Assembly: GCA_013112545.1 (NCBI GenBank)
Contig: JABFGJ010000013.1
Coordinates: 28,986 to 92,985 of the forward strand
Direction: 5' to 3'
Length of the DNA: 64,000 nucleotides
From: Bacteroidota bacterium
GTDB lineage: Bacteria > Bacteroidota > Bacteroidia > Flavobacteriales_E > Vicingaceae
The notes beneath the pieces were generated by a model. It saw only the letters and a list, made by a program, of their open reading frames with translations, ran no database searches and was not told the DNA's origin. Below, one piece after another: positions 36,798-46,183 of the stretch. A program made the translations under genes and the position numbers. The stretch's first letter is position 1, and each line of letters begins with the position of its first letter.

Positions 36798-37562
36798 ATG
36801 AATATGATTAAAAGAATAATTGGGTTTAGTTTCATCGCAATCATGATTGCTTCATGTACACCATTAAACCCAAGCATAATGTTTAAAACTGAGAAAGGTT
36901 TTAAGTACGATGTTCAGTCTGATACGAATGAAGTAGAATATAAAATAGCCCCTAACGATGTCTTAACTTTTAGGTTGTTTACAAACAATGGGTTTAAGTT
37001 AATTGATGCATCTAGTGAAGGGAATACTCAAATTCGAAATTTAGACGTGGGTATTAGCTATTATGTCGAGTTTGATGGAAAAATCAATTTACCTATTATT
37101 GGACGAGTTGATGTATCAGGTAAAACACTTCGAGAAGCAGAGTTTTATTTAGAAGAGAAATATGCAGAAATATATATCGACCCATTTGTATTGTTAAATG
37201 TTAATAATAGACGGGTTACTATTTTTCCTGGTAGCGGTGGTGATGGTATAGTCATAACCTTGCAAAACAATAATGTCAAACTACTTGAAGCTTTGGCATT
37301 AGCAGGTGGAATTAGAGAATCAGGCAGAGCCAATAAAGTAAAGCTAATACGAGGTGATTTATCTAACCCACAGGTTTATTTAATTGATTTATCTACAATT
37401 CACGGCTTAAGTCAAGCTAATATAATTTTGCAAGCAAATGACATTATTTACATTGAACCAGTAGGTGTTACCAGAAGACAAGTTATTTCAGAAATCGCAC
37501 CGATATTAAGTTTAATAACCAGTTTTCTAACCCTGTATTTTGTAATCGATCGAGTTAAATAA
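36798..37562 (+). CDS. Wza-like polysaccharide export lipoprotein
   Basis: A lipoprotein signal with lipobox IASC (Cys near residue 20) is followed by a Poly_export domain (YKIAPNDVLTFRLFTNNGF ... FDGKINLPIIGRV). One SLBB-type segment comes next (LLEALALAGGIRESGRANKV), and a C-terminal hydrophobic helix (PILSLITSFLTLYFVIDRV). This is the Bacteroidota form of Wza, the outer-membrane exit for capsule or exopolysaccharide. The tail helix replaces the amphipathic barrel helix of E. coli Wza. The tyrosine autokinase gene follows after 11 bases, as is usual for the pair. Confidence 0.85.
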   Translation: MNMIKRIIGFSFIAIMIASCTPLNPSIMFKTEKGFKYDVQSDTNEVEYKIAPNDVLTFRLFTNNGFKLIDASSEGNTQIRNLDVGISYYVEFDGKINLPIIGRVDVSGKTLREAEFYLEEKYAEIYIDPFVLLNVNNRRVTIFPGSGGDGIVITLQNNNVKLLEALALAGGIRESGRANKVKLIRGDLSNPQVYLIDLSTIHGLSQANIILQANDIIYIEPVGVTRRQVISEIAPILSLITSFLTLYFVIDRVK

Positions 37563-37573
37563 ATTAGTCTGTT

Positions 37574-40054
37574 TTGTATAATCAAATTGAAAAAAACGAA
37601 ATAGAAAACGTTAATCGCTACAAAGACCGATTAAGCAATATCAATAAAGATTTTGATATTGGGCTTTTTATTTATATCACAAAAAAAAATAGCCTTTGGA
37701 TACTGCTAACAATCATACTTATGGTGTTAGCAGCATTTTTATATTTGAGATATACTGCTCCTATATTTAGCTCTCAGTCAATCATCCAAATAAAAAAGTC
37801 AAATCAAGCAAATCGATTGTTAGATGTTGAAGATTATTATGAGACCAATGATATTTCTGCAGAGTTAGAAATTTTACAATCTAATATTATTGTTGAAAGA
37901 GCTATTAAAAGCCTGCCTTTGGAAGTGAGTTACTATACTCAAGGACAGTTTTTGACGAATGAAATATATAGCAATAATCCATTTGATGTCAACATACTTT
38001 GGAAAGACTCTACCATGGGTTCAAGAAAAGTCATGATTGACTTTGTTAGCAAAGAAAAAGGCACACTTTCTTGGCATGAAGGAGAAAAAATAGTTCGTCA
38101 GAATGTTCACTTCAACCAAAAAGTTGAGTTGCCTTTTGCACATCTTGTCATTTCTATCAATAATTATGAACATATTAAAAATGAGACAACTGCAGTTAAA
38201 CCCATTTCCTACTTTTTTATTATAAACGACCTCCAAACTTTGGTTAAAGATGTTTTGTCTCGTTTAAAAATATTTGTTGTAAACATCAATGCCAAAACGG
38301 TTTCCATAGCATATGACGACATAAATAGAATTAAAACTAAAGATATTGTTAGCTCAGTTATTAGAGAATTTAAAGTCTATAATGTTGAAAAGAAAAAGCA
38401 AAGTTCAAAACAAATTTTAGAGTTTTTGAATGATCAAATTTACAATGTCTATGAAAAACAACGAGTTTCTGAGAAAGAAATTCAGGATTTTAAAAGAGAG
38501 AATTTCTTACCCGACGTAGATGATTATTCTAGAATAATGATAGACCGAATAAGCCAACTCAATGAAGCCCAAGTTGACTTAGAAGTTCAAATATCTTTAT
38601 TAGAGGAAGTTAAAAAAGAAATAGACAAGAATGGCGAAAATATAGACATTTATAAACTACTGCCGCTTTTAATTGCATCAACCTATGACAATAGTTTAAA
38701 GCAACTTGTTGACAATCTAAATCAGGAATTAATCCACAAACAAAAGCTGCTTTTTTCTAACAAAGAAGACAATTCTTTATTGAAAGAATTGGACTTCCAA
38801 ATTGATATTCAGAAAAAGCTAATCGTTTCTAGTATAAATAATTTGCTGCTTCGTTTTGAGAATCGAAGCAAAACTTTAATTGAAAAAATTAGTGATTTAG
38901 AACAAGATTTTTTAAATGTTCCTGAGCAAGAAATAAGACTTGTTAGACTCAAAAGAAACTACGACATCAATGAAAAGTTTTATACCCTTTTGATGGAAAA
39001 GAAATCAGAATATGCCATTTCACAAGAAGGTTTTGTTTCAGACATTGAAATTTTAGTTCGAGCTTTCACTCCTACATCACCGATTTCTCCAAACAAAAAA
39101 CTCATTTTTATAGGATTCATTGTTGCAGGCATCATCATAAGCTTAATAATTGTGATCATTAAATACCTTGTGCACAACCAAATAACATCTATAAACGAAA
39201 TCATAAAGTATTCGCAATCGAATGTTAGTGTATTGGGAATCATTCCAAAATACAAGAAAGACATTCCTGTTTCACAATTAATTGTCAACCAGAATCCAAA
39301 ATCATTAATTGCTGAATCCTTTAGGTCTATTCGTACGAATTTACAATTCATTACTTCTAAAAAGGGTCCAAAACTAATGGCGGTAACTTCAACGGTATCA
39401 GGTGAAGGAAAAACGTTTATTGCAATTAACTTAGGGGGAATTATTGCTTATAGTGGAAAAAAAGTAATTATCCTTGACTTAGACATGAGGAAACCCAAAA
39501 TTCACTTAGGGTTTAATACTGAAAACACGAGGGGAATGAGTACACTTTTAATTGAAAAAGATACGATAGAAAACTGTATTCATCATTCAAAACAAGAAAA
39601 TCTTGACTTTATAACTGCCGGCCCTGTACCTCCAAATCCTTCTGAATTAATAATCAATGGAGAGTTGGAAAAAATAATCGCAACACTTAAAGAAACCTAC
39701 GACTTAATAATTGTTGATAACCCTCCTGTTGGAATTGTTACAGATGGTATAGCAGTTATAAAAGAAGCTGATTATCCGCTTTATATATTCAGATCTGAAT
39801 ACTCTAAGAAAAACTTTGTTCAAAATGTTGACCGATTAATTACCGAAAATAAAATCAAAAATTTAGCTGTCATTTTAAATGGCGTTGACTCTAAAAAACG
39901 AGGATACGGGTATGGTTATGGATATGGTTATGGATACGGTTATGGTTATGGATACGGTTATGGATACGGTTATGGATACGGCTATGGATATTATGACGAA
40001 AACGATAAAGCAGAAACTGGCTGGAGAAAATATCTTAAAAGAAGTAAAAAATGA
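37574..40054 (+). CDS. Wzc-like polysaccharide co-polymerase / tyrosine autokinase
   Basis: The start is TTG (37574): a stop lies in frame 9 bases upstream and the next Met is residue 50, inside the first membrane span. Layout: span 1 (about 41-62), a long periplasmic Wzz/GNVR region with coiled coils, span 2 (about 510-532), and a cytoplasmic BY-kinase domain. The kinase has Walker A SGEGKTFIA, Walker A' ILDLDMRKPK and Walker B IIVDNPPVG. The C-terminal tyrosine cluster consists of 15 Gly-Tyr pairs plus one more Tyr. Autophosphorylation of such clusters controls chain length and export with Wza. The Gly-Tyr tail is encoded by a tandem DNA repeat. Confidence 0.9.
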   Translation: MYNQIEKNEIENVNRYKDRLSNINKDFDIGLFIYITKKNSLWILLTIILMVLAAFLYLRYTAPIFSSQSIIQIKKSNQANRLLDVEDYYETNDISAELEILQSNIIVERAIKSLPLEVSYYTQGQFLTNEIYSNNPFDVNILWKDSTMGSRKVMIDFVSKEKGTLSWHEGEKIVRQNVHFNQKVELPFAHLVISINNYEHIKNETTAVKPISYFFIINDLQTLVKDVLSRLKIFVVNINAKTVSIAYDDINRIKTKDIVSSVIREFKVYNVEKKKQSSKQILEFLNDQIYNVYEKQRVSEKEIQDFKRENFLPDVDDYSRIMIDRISQLNEAQVDLEVQISLLEEVKKEIDKNGENIDIYKLLPLLIASTYDNSLKQLVDNLNQELIHKQKLLFSNKEDNSLLKELDFQIDIQKKLIVSSINNLLLRFENRSKTLIEKISDLEQDFLNVPEQEIRLVRLKRNYDINEKFYTLLMEKKSEYAISQEGFVSDIEILVRAFTPTSPISPNKKLIFIGFIVAGIIISLIIVIIKYLVHNQITSINEIIKYSQSNVSVLGIIPKYKKDIPVSQLIVNQNPKSLIAESFRSIRTNLQFITSKKGPKLMAVTSTVSGEGKTFIAINLGGIIAYSGKKVIILDLDMRKPKIHLGFNTENTRGMSTLLIEKDTIENCIHHSKQENLDFITAGPVPPNPSELIINGELEKIIATLKETYDLIIVDNPPVGIVTDGIAVIKEADYPLYIFRSEYSKKNFVQNVDRLITENKIKNLAVILNGVDSKKRGYGYGYGYGYGYGYGYGYGYGYGYGYGYGYYDENDKAETGWRKYLKRSKK
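39902..39994 (+). repeat. Tandem repeat coding (Gly-Tyr)15-Tyr
   Basis: Fifteen six-base units of the form GGN-TAY in a row, with many copies in the 12-base pattern GGTTATGGATAC, then one further TAT. Slippage would add or remove Gly-Tyr pairs without shifting the frame. Confidence 0.95.
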
Positions 40055-40593
40055 TATTTGAAGAAACACATATAGCAGGTTTAATCATTATAAAACCTCG
40101 AGTATTTGAAGATTCTAGAGGATTCTTTTTCGAATCTTACAATAAGGAAAGTTATGCCAAGCTTGGACTAAAAGTTGAATTTATTCAAGATAATTTATCC
40201 AAATCACAAAAAGGTGTTGTAAGGGGTTTGCACTTTCAAAAGCCTCCTTTTGAACAAGGTAAATTAGTTCAAGTCATTAGGGGTTCTGTTATTGATGTAG
40301 CTGTAGATATTCGAAAAAACTCCAAAACATATGGGCAGTATATTGCTATTGAATTAAGTGAACAAAATAAAACTCAGTTTTATATCCCACCTGGGTTTGC
40401 ACATGGATTTTCTACCCTAGAAGACAATACTATATTCTCTTATAAATGCACCAATGTTTATAATAAAGAATCTGAAGACTCTATTTTTTGGAATGATGAC
40501 ACTTTAAAAATTGATTGGGGAGTTAAAAATCCAATAATTTCAGAAAAAGACAAGCTAGCAAAACCATTCGACCAATTCAAAAGCCCATTCTAA
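40051..40593 (+). CDS. rfbC: dTDP-4-dehydrorhamnose 3,5-epimerase
   Basis: RmlC epimerises dTDP-4-keto-6-deoxyglucose at C3 and C5 on the way to dTDP-L-rhamnose. The cupin protein has the usual length (180) and motifs: DSRGFFFESYN, FIQDNLSKSQKGVVRGLHFQ with Arg59 and catalytic His61, GSVIDVAVDIRKNS, and PPGFAHGFSTLED. Its ATG overlaps the last codon and stop of the Wzc-like gene (ATGA), so translation is coupled. The other rhamnose genes (rmlA, B, D) are not in the window. Confidence 0.93.
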   Translation: MIFEETHIAGLIIIKPRVFEDSRGFFFESYNKESYAKLGLKVEFIQDNLSKSQKGVVRGLHFQKPPFEQGKLVQVIRGSVIDVAVDIRKNSKTYGQYIAIELSEQNKTQFYIPPGFAHGFSTLEDNTIFSYKCTNVYNKESEDSIFWNDDTLKIDWGVKNPIISEKDKLAKPFDQFKSPF

Positions 40594-40594
40594 G

Positions 40595-41683
40595 ATGAAC
40601 AATTACTTTCTCATAAAAATAATTGTAATCTTCCTGATGGGGTTTATTTTTAGTGTATTGGTAAATCGCCTCTTTTTAAAATTTTCTAAAAACTTAGGAA
40701 TAAGAAATATAGATGACCAAGTAATTCGCTGGAAAACAACAAGCAAACCTGCATTTGGAGGAATTGCACTTTACATTGTTTTCTTACTGGTGCTAGCTAT
40801 ATATCCCATTTTTTTTCCCAATAACAATTACTCCTTTGATTTGAAACTCATAGGAATTGTGTGTGCTACCACTTTGGGGTTTCTGGCAGGCTTAACTGAC
40901 GATGCCTATAACACCAATCCATTATTAAAATCAATAGCCCAAGCGGCTTGCGCATTGATATTAATTTTTACAGGAACATACATTCAACTTTTCGATACCA
41001 TGTGGATCAATTATGCCTTAACTTTTCTTTGGATAGTTGGAATGATGAACTCTATAAACATGCTGGACAATATGGATGCCATTACTACTGTTTCTTCAAT
41101 TTTTGCATTAATAAGCATGTTAGTCATTATCGTTTTTGGCAAAACCTATGACGTTTATTTTATTATTGCAATTGGTTTAATTGCATCGCTTTTAGGTTTT
41201 CTTTTTTTCAATTGGTATCCATCTAAAATGTATATGGGTGACACCGGAAGTCAATTCCTTGGAGTTTTACTTGCGGCCTTGTCGATTGTTTTCTTATGGA
41301 ATTACTCTATGCCGTATGAGACCAATATATCCAGACAATTTTTATTGCCCCTATTGGCATTTTTAGTTCCAATTTCTGACACTACAACCGTGGTTATTAA
41401 TAGGCTTGCCAAAAAGCAATCTCCCTTTGTAGGTGGAAGAGATCACACTACACATCACTTATCATACTTAGGATTAACAGAACCACAAATAGCTTTTATA
41501 GTAAGTGGAATAGGATTGATTTCATGCCTTTTAATTTTAATGTCACTATCAATAAACCCGTGGAATCATTTGTTCACAATTCTATTACTCACTTATGCTA
41601 TTGCTGTATTTCTATCGTTATATTTAATAACTAAAAAAACACAGCCTAAAAACAGTGATGAACATGACTCAAAACAAGAGTAA
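40595..41683 (+). CDS. WecA/MraY-type polyprenyl-phosphate N-acetylaminosugar-1-phosphate transferase
   Basis: A membrane protein with about ten spans and the acidic motifs of the family: LTDDAYNTNP, NMLDNMDAI, YMGDTGSQFLG and, in a cytoplasmic loop, GGRDHTTHHL (the HIHH-type motif). It attaches the first sugar-1-phosphate to undecaprenyl phosphate, starting the repeat unit. The lack of the MraY-specific peptide-binding residues and the position after Wzc and RmlC favour a WecA-like role in surface polysaccharide over peptidoglycan. It starts 1 base after the rfbC stop and overlaps the next gene. Confidence 0.88.
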   Translation: MNNYFLIKIIVIFLMGFIFSVLVNRLFLKFSKNLGIRNIDDQVIRWKTTSKPAFGGIALYIVFLLVLAIYPIFFPNNNYSFDLKLIGIVCATTLGFLAGLTDDAYNTNPLLKSIAQAACALILIFTGTYIQLFDTMWINYALTFLWIVGMMNSINMLDNMDAITTVSSIFALISMLVIIVFGKTYDVYFIIAIGLIASLLGFLFFNWYPSKMYMGDTGSQFLGVLLAALSIVFLWNYSMPYETNISRQFLLPLLAFLVPISDTTTVVINRLAKKQSPFVGGRDHTTHHLSYLGLTEPQIAFIVSGIGLISCLLILMSLSINPWNHLFTILLLTYAIAVFLSLYLITKKTQPKNSDEHDSKQE

Positions 41684-42608
41684 AATATTATTTTACATTG
41701 CTTTACCCTATACGATTATTGGTTTATTCCAATTATTTACTTTTTCAACTGAAGCCGAAAAAAGTGAAATAGAGCATCAAAAAAACATTATCGATAATTA
41801 CAATATTTTCAGCTTAAGTCCACCAAAAGAAGTTTCTTTTGCCAATGAAAGTGTTCCACTCAGCGACCCTGAGGTTTATGAAAGGCTCGATCGTGAGCTA
41901 CATGCCAACACGTATTTCCATTCCAATACTATACTTTATTTCAAAAAAGCAAATCGCTGGTTTCCTGTGATAGAGCCCATACTTAAAGAAAATAATATTC
42001 CTGACGATTTCAAATACTTAGCTTTAATTGAAAGTGGATTTGAAAATGTTGTCTCACCTGCCGGTGCTACTGGTTTCTGGCAATTCTTAAAATCAACCGG
42101 TCAAGAATATGGTCTAGAAATAAATAACGACGACATAGACGAAAGGTACCATGTTGAAAAAGCAACTGTTGCAGCTTGCAAATATTTAAACGACGCCTAT
42201 AAACTTTATGGAAGCTGGGCTTTGGTAGCTGCATCTTATAATACTGGCATGAATCGAGTTTCTAAAGAGCTAGAAAGACAAAAAACCAATAATTATTACG
42301 ATTTACTTTTAAGCAACGAAACATCACGCTATGTATTTCGAATTTTAGCCGTCAAGCAAATTTTTACACATCCTGATTTATATGGGTTTCACATTCGCAA
42401 AAAAGATTTATATGAACCTTTTGAATTTAGAACGGTTACTATAGACTCAAGCATAGTTGACTTTCCAAAATTTGCCGCAGATAACAACATCAGTTATAAA
42501 ATATTAAAACAGTTTAATCCTTGGTTAAGAGAATCATATCTAAAAAATTCAAATCGAAAAGTTTACGAACTAAAAATACCAACCCAATCTGGTTATCTTC
42601 TCAATTAA
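41658..42608 (+). CDS. Lytic transglycosylase, MltD-like
   Basis: After an N-terminal hydrophobic segment (ILFYIALPYTIIGLFQLF) comes an SLT domain (about 105-215). It contains YLALIESGFENVVSPAGATG with the catalytic Glu, GFWQFLKSTGQEYGL and ALVAASYNTGMNRV. The last 60 residues (FAADNNISYKILKQFNPWLR) resemble a LysM-type peptidoglycan-binding module. It should cleave the glycan strand with 1,6-anhydro-MurNAc formation. The frame opens with GTG at 41655; the ATG at 41658 or 41664 is preferred. It overlaps the WecA-like gene by 26 bases or fewer and may open the wall for polymer export. Confidence 0.85.
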   Translation: MNMTQNKSKILFYIALPYTIIGLFQLFTFSTEAEKSEIEHQKNIIDNYNIFSLSPPKEVSFANESVPLSDPEVYERLDRELHANTYFHSNTILYFKKANRWFPVIEPILKENNIPDDFKYLALIESGFENVVSPAGATGFWQFLKSTGQEYGLEINNDDIDERYHVEKATVAACKYLNDAYKLYGSWALVAASYNTGMNRVSKELERQKTNNYYDLLLSNETSRYVFRILAVKQIFTHPDLYGFHIRKKDLYEPFEFRTVTIDSSIVDFPKFAADNNISYKILKQFNPWLRESYLKNSNRKVYELKIPTQSGYLLN

Positions 42609-42639
42609 TTTTAGACTTTTTAGATTCTGAATAAATCCT

Positions 42640-45480
42640 ATGAATCAAGAAAATAACACGCTAGAAGTTGTAGGCGCTCGTGTTCATAACTTAAAAAATA
42701 TCTCGATAAAAATACCTAGGGATAAACTCGTTGTGATTACAGGTTTAAGTGGTAGCGGAAAATCTTCGTTGGCTTTTGATACAATTTACGCTGAAGGACA
42801 ACGGAGGTATGTTGAAAGTTTTGCCTCTTATGCTCGCCAATTTTTAGGAACACTCGAAAGACCTGATGTTGACAAAATAGATGGACTTAGTCCTGTTATT
42901 TCAATTGAACAAAAAACAGTAAGTAAAAATCCTCGTTCTACCGTTGGCACAATCACCGAGATATATGATTTTATCAGGTTGCTCTATTCTAAAGTTGCTG
43001 ATGCATATTCCTATGTGACTGGAGAAAAAATGGTAAAATATTCCGAAAAGGAAATACTAAACTTAGTCTTAAAGGACTATGACCAAAAAGCAATAACCAT
43101 CTTGGCTCCCATTGTTAAAGGAAGAAAAGGTCATTATCGTGAACTTTTTAAGAACATTTTAAAACAAGGTTTCCTAAGAGTTCGTGTTGACGGAAAAATT
43201 ATAGAAATAGATAGAAGCCTACAACTTGACAGATACAAAGTTCATGATATAGAAATAGTTATCGATCGTCTTGAAGTAAAGTTAGAAAACAAAAACAGGA
43301 TTAACGACGCATTAACTTTGGCGATGAAACAGGCCAAAGGAGTTTTAATGATTCTTGAAAAAGGAAAAGAAGCTGAAGAACCAAGATTCTTTAGCAAAAA
43401 TTTAATGTGTCCAAGTTCAGGTATTTCTTACGACCCTCCAGCGCCTAATTCCTTTTCTTTCAACTCTCCTTATGGCGCATGTCCAAAATGTAACGGCCTT
43501 GGTGAAATTGCAGAGATTAGTCAAGAAAAGATTATCCCAGACCCTAATCTTTCAATTAAAAAAGGAGGTTTAGCACCTTTAGGTGAATATGAAAACAAAT
43601 GGATTTTTAAACAAGTTGAAGTTATATTAAAACACTATGGTTTTACATTAACAAGTCCAATAAAAGAAATAGATGAAACAACCATAAATACTATTCTTTA
43701 TGGCACAAATTCCAGCATAAAAGTAACTGAAAAGATTTCAGGTACTTCAACAACTTATTCATTCTCATTTGAGGGTGTTACTAATTTTATTAGCAGACAT
43801 TACGAAGAAAACCAATCGAAACAAATTGGAAAGTGGGCAATCCAATTTATGAACAAAGTAACATGTGGTGAGTGCCATGGCTCTCGATTAAAAAAGGAAT
43901 CGCTTTACTTCAAAATTGACAATAAAAACATTGGAGAACTTGCGAATCTAGATATTGAGCAATTAGCCGAATGGTTTAATCATGTTGAATCCAATCTCAA
44001 CAAACGCAATCAACTCATTGCAAAAGATGTTTTAAAAGAAATAAGAACTAGAATTCAATTTTTGTTAGATGTAGGCTTAACTTATTTAGCATTAAACAGA
44101 AGCGCGGCCTCATTGTCTGGTGGTGAAGCACAACGAATTCGGTTAGCCACACAAATTGGTTCTCAGCTAGTAGGTGTATTATATATTTTAGATGAACCAA
44201 GTATTGGCCTTCACCAAAGAGATAATGCCCGATTGATTGAAGCATTGCAAAACCTTCGCGACATTGGTAATTCGATTATAGTAGTTGAACATGATAAAGA
44301 CATCATGCTCGCTTCCGATCATTTAATTGACATTGGCCCTTTTGCAGGAATTCATGGAGGAAAAATTGTAAACCAAGGAACACCAGAAGAAGTGATGCAA
44401 GGTAAATCATTGACCACAGATTACCTCAACGGCACAAAAAACATTGAAATCCCTAAAAAAAGAAGAGTTGGCAATGGGAAAAAACTCATTTTAAAAGGTG
44501 CGACAGGCAATAACCTTAAAAACGTAACTGCAACATTTCCACTTGGAAAAATGATTTGCATTACAGGAGTTTCTGGTAGTGGTAAGTCAAGTTTAATTGA
44601 CAATACTTTATATCCTATTTTGAACAACCACATCTATAATGGAAAACGAAGCCCTTTACCCTACCAAAGCATTAAAGGTTTAGAGCACATAGATAAGGTA
44701 ATAGAAATCGATCAATCTCCGATAGGAAGAACCCCACGCTCAAACCCAGCTACTTACACAGGGGTATTTACAGATATCAGAATGCTTTTTAGCAACTTGC
44801 AGGAAGCAAAAATAAGAGGATATAAACCAGGCCGATTTTCATTTAATGTGAAAGGCGGACGTTGTGAAACGTGTAAAGGGGCGGGAGTGCAAACCATAGA
44901 AATGAATTTCTTGCCCGATGTTTATGTAGAATGTCCTGAGTGCTTTGGCAGAAGATACAACCGAGAAACCTTGGAGGTTAGGTATAAAAGTAAATCAATT
45001 AGCGATGTATTGAATATGACCATTAATCAAGCTGTTGATTTTTTCGAACACATCCCTTCTATTCTACTCAAAATAAAAACATTGCAAGATGTAGGTTTAG
45101 GTTATGTGCATTTAGGCCAAGCTTCAACCACACTTTCAGGTGGAGAAGCCCAGCGTGTTAAATTAGCTTCAGAACTTGCTAAGAAGAACACAGGAAATAC
45201 CTTTTACATTTTAGATGAACCAACAACTGGTTTACACTTTGAAGACATAAGAGTATTGTTAGTTGTGCTGAATAAATTAACTGACGCCGGAAATACAGTT
45301 TTAATAATTGAGCATAATTTAGACATCATAAAAGTTGCTGATCACATTATTGATTTAGGCCCAGAAGGGGGTAAAAACGGTGGACAAATCATAGCAGAAG
45401 GAAGTCCTGAAAAAATCATAAAAAGCAAAAAAGGATTTACTTCTGTATATTTAAAAAAAGAGATGACCGATGACAAATGA
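42640..45480 (+). CDS. uvrA: Excinuclease ABC subunit A
   Basis: UvrA recognises DNA damage and loads UvrB in nucleotide excision repair. The 946-residue protein has both ABC modules: Walker [10 protein letters not shown] (35-43) and GVSGSGKSS (about 644-652), and two LSGGEAQR signatures. Both zinc modules are present: [20 protein letters not shown] with CPKC, and CETCKGAG with CPECFGRR. The first zinc module begins CPSSG where many UvrA have CPxC, so its cysteine pattern is slightly altered. It starts 31 bases after the lytic transglycosylase and its end overlaps the LOG-family gene by 11 bases. Confidence 0.97.
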   Translation: MNQENNTLEVVGARVHNLKNISIKIPRDKLVVITGLSGSGKSSLAFDTIYAEGQRRYVESFASYARQFLGTLERPDVDKIDGLSPVISIEQKTVSKNPRSTVGTITEIYDFIRLLYSKVADAYSYVTGEKMVKYSEKEILNLVLKDYDQKAITILAPIVKGRKGHYRELFKNILKQGFLRVRVDGKIIEIDRSLQLDRYKVHDIEIVIDRLEVKLENKNRINDALTLAMKQAKGVLMILEKGKEAEEPRFFSKNLMCPSSGISYDPPAPNSFSFNSPYGACPKCNGLGEIAEISQEKIIPDPNLSIKKGGLAPLGEYENKWIFKQVEVILKHYGFTLTSPIKEIDETTINTILYGTNSSIKVTEKISGTSTTYSFSFEGVTNFISRHYEENQSKQIGKWAIQFMNKVTCGECHGSRLKKESLYFKIDNKNIGELANLDIEQLAEWFNHVESNLNKRNQLIAKDVLKEIRTRIQFLLDVGLTYLALNRSAASLSGGEAQRIRLATQIGSQLVGVLYILDEPSIGLHQRDNARLIEALQNLRDIGNSIIVVEHDKDIMLASDHLIDIGPFAGIHGGKIVNQGTPEEVMQGKSLTTDYLNGTKNIEIPKKRRVGNGKKLILKGATGNNLKNVTATFPLGKMICITGVSGSGKSSLIDNTLYPILNNHIYNGKRSPLPYQSIKGLEHIDKVIEIDQSPIGRTPRSNPATYTGVFTDIRMLFSNLQEAKIRGYKPGRFSFNVKGGRCETCKGAGVQTIEMNFLPDVYVECPECFGRRYNRETLEVRYKSKSISDVLNMTINQAVDFFEHIPSILLKIKTLQDVGLGYVHLGQASTTLSGGEAQRVKLASELAKKNTGNTFYILDEPTTGLHFEDIRVLLVVLNKLTDAGNTVLIIEHNLDIIKVADHIIDLGPEGGKNGGQIIAEGSPEKIIKSKKGFTSVYLKKEMTDDK

Positions 45481-46183
45481 TTCTGAAGATAGAATAAAAG
45501 ACAAATTCGCTGAAAGAAATTGGAACGAAACAAAGAGCAATGATTCTTGGGCGATATTTAAAATTATGGCCGAACTTGTAAATGGATACGAAAATCTATC
45601 TAAGATAGGCCCTTGCGTTTCAATTTTTGGTTCAGCAAGAACAAAACCCGATCATAAATATTATAAAATTGCTGATGAATTAGCATTCCAAATCTGCAAA
45701 AAGGGATATGGAGTAATAACTGGTGGAGGACCAGGAATCATGGAAGCAGCCAATAAAGGGGCTCATCGTGCAGGTGGCAAGTCCGTTGGTTTAAACATTG
45801 ATTTACCCTTTGAACAACATGGCAATCCATACATTGACGAGGATAAATCTTTAACTTTTGACTATTTCTTTGTTCGAAAAGTAATGTTTGTAAAATATGC
45901 TCAAGGATTTGTAGTGCTCCCCGGTGGTTTCGGAACCTTAGATGAGTTTTTTGAGGCTGTCACTTTAATTCAGACGCACAAAATTGGCAAATTCCCAATA
46001 GTCTTAATGAGTAAATCTTTTTGGGGTGGTTTAATTAATTGGATAAAAGAAACCTTGATTGAGACTAACCAAAACGCCAATCCTGAAGACTTGGATATAT
46101 TCTATTTAGCAGACACAGTTGAAGAAGCCGTTGAATACATTGATTCTTTTTATTCCAAATACCTACTCAAGCCCAATTTTTAG
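45470..46183 (+). CDS. LOG-family (TIGR00730) protein
   Basis: A Rossmann-like protein with the two LOG signatures GGGPGIMEA (85-93) and PGGFGTLDE (151-159). LOG proteins are cytokinin-nucleoside 5'-monophosphate phosphoribohydrolases in plants, and many bacterial members hydrolyse nucleotide monophosphates at the N-glycosidic bond. At 237 residues, with an N-terminal extension of about 45 residues, it matches the longer bacterial form. Start codon and uvrA stop overlap by 11 bases. The stop overlaps the convergent cinA by 4 bases. Confidence 0.88.
   Translation: MTNDSEDRIKDKFAERNWNETKSNDSWAIFKIMAELVNGYENLSKIGPCVSIFGSARTKPDHKYYKIADELAFQICKKGYGVITGGGPGIMEAANKGAHRAGGKSVGLNIDLPFEQHGNPYIDEDKSLTFDYFFVRKVMFVKYAQGFVVLPGGFGTLDEFFEAVTLIQTHKIGKFPIVLMSKSFWGGLINWIKETLIETNQNANPEDLDIFYLADTVEEAVEYIDSFYSKYLLKPNF

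Noticed and set aside
39875..40069. Open frames on both strands through the Gly-Tyr repeat (Ile-Thr-Val-Ser and Met-Asp-Thr-Val repeats)
   Set aside because: They are alternative readings of the tandem repeat inside the Wzc-like gene.
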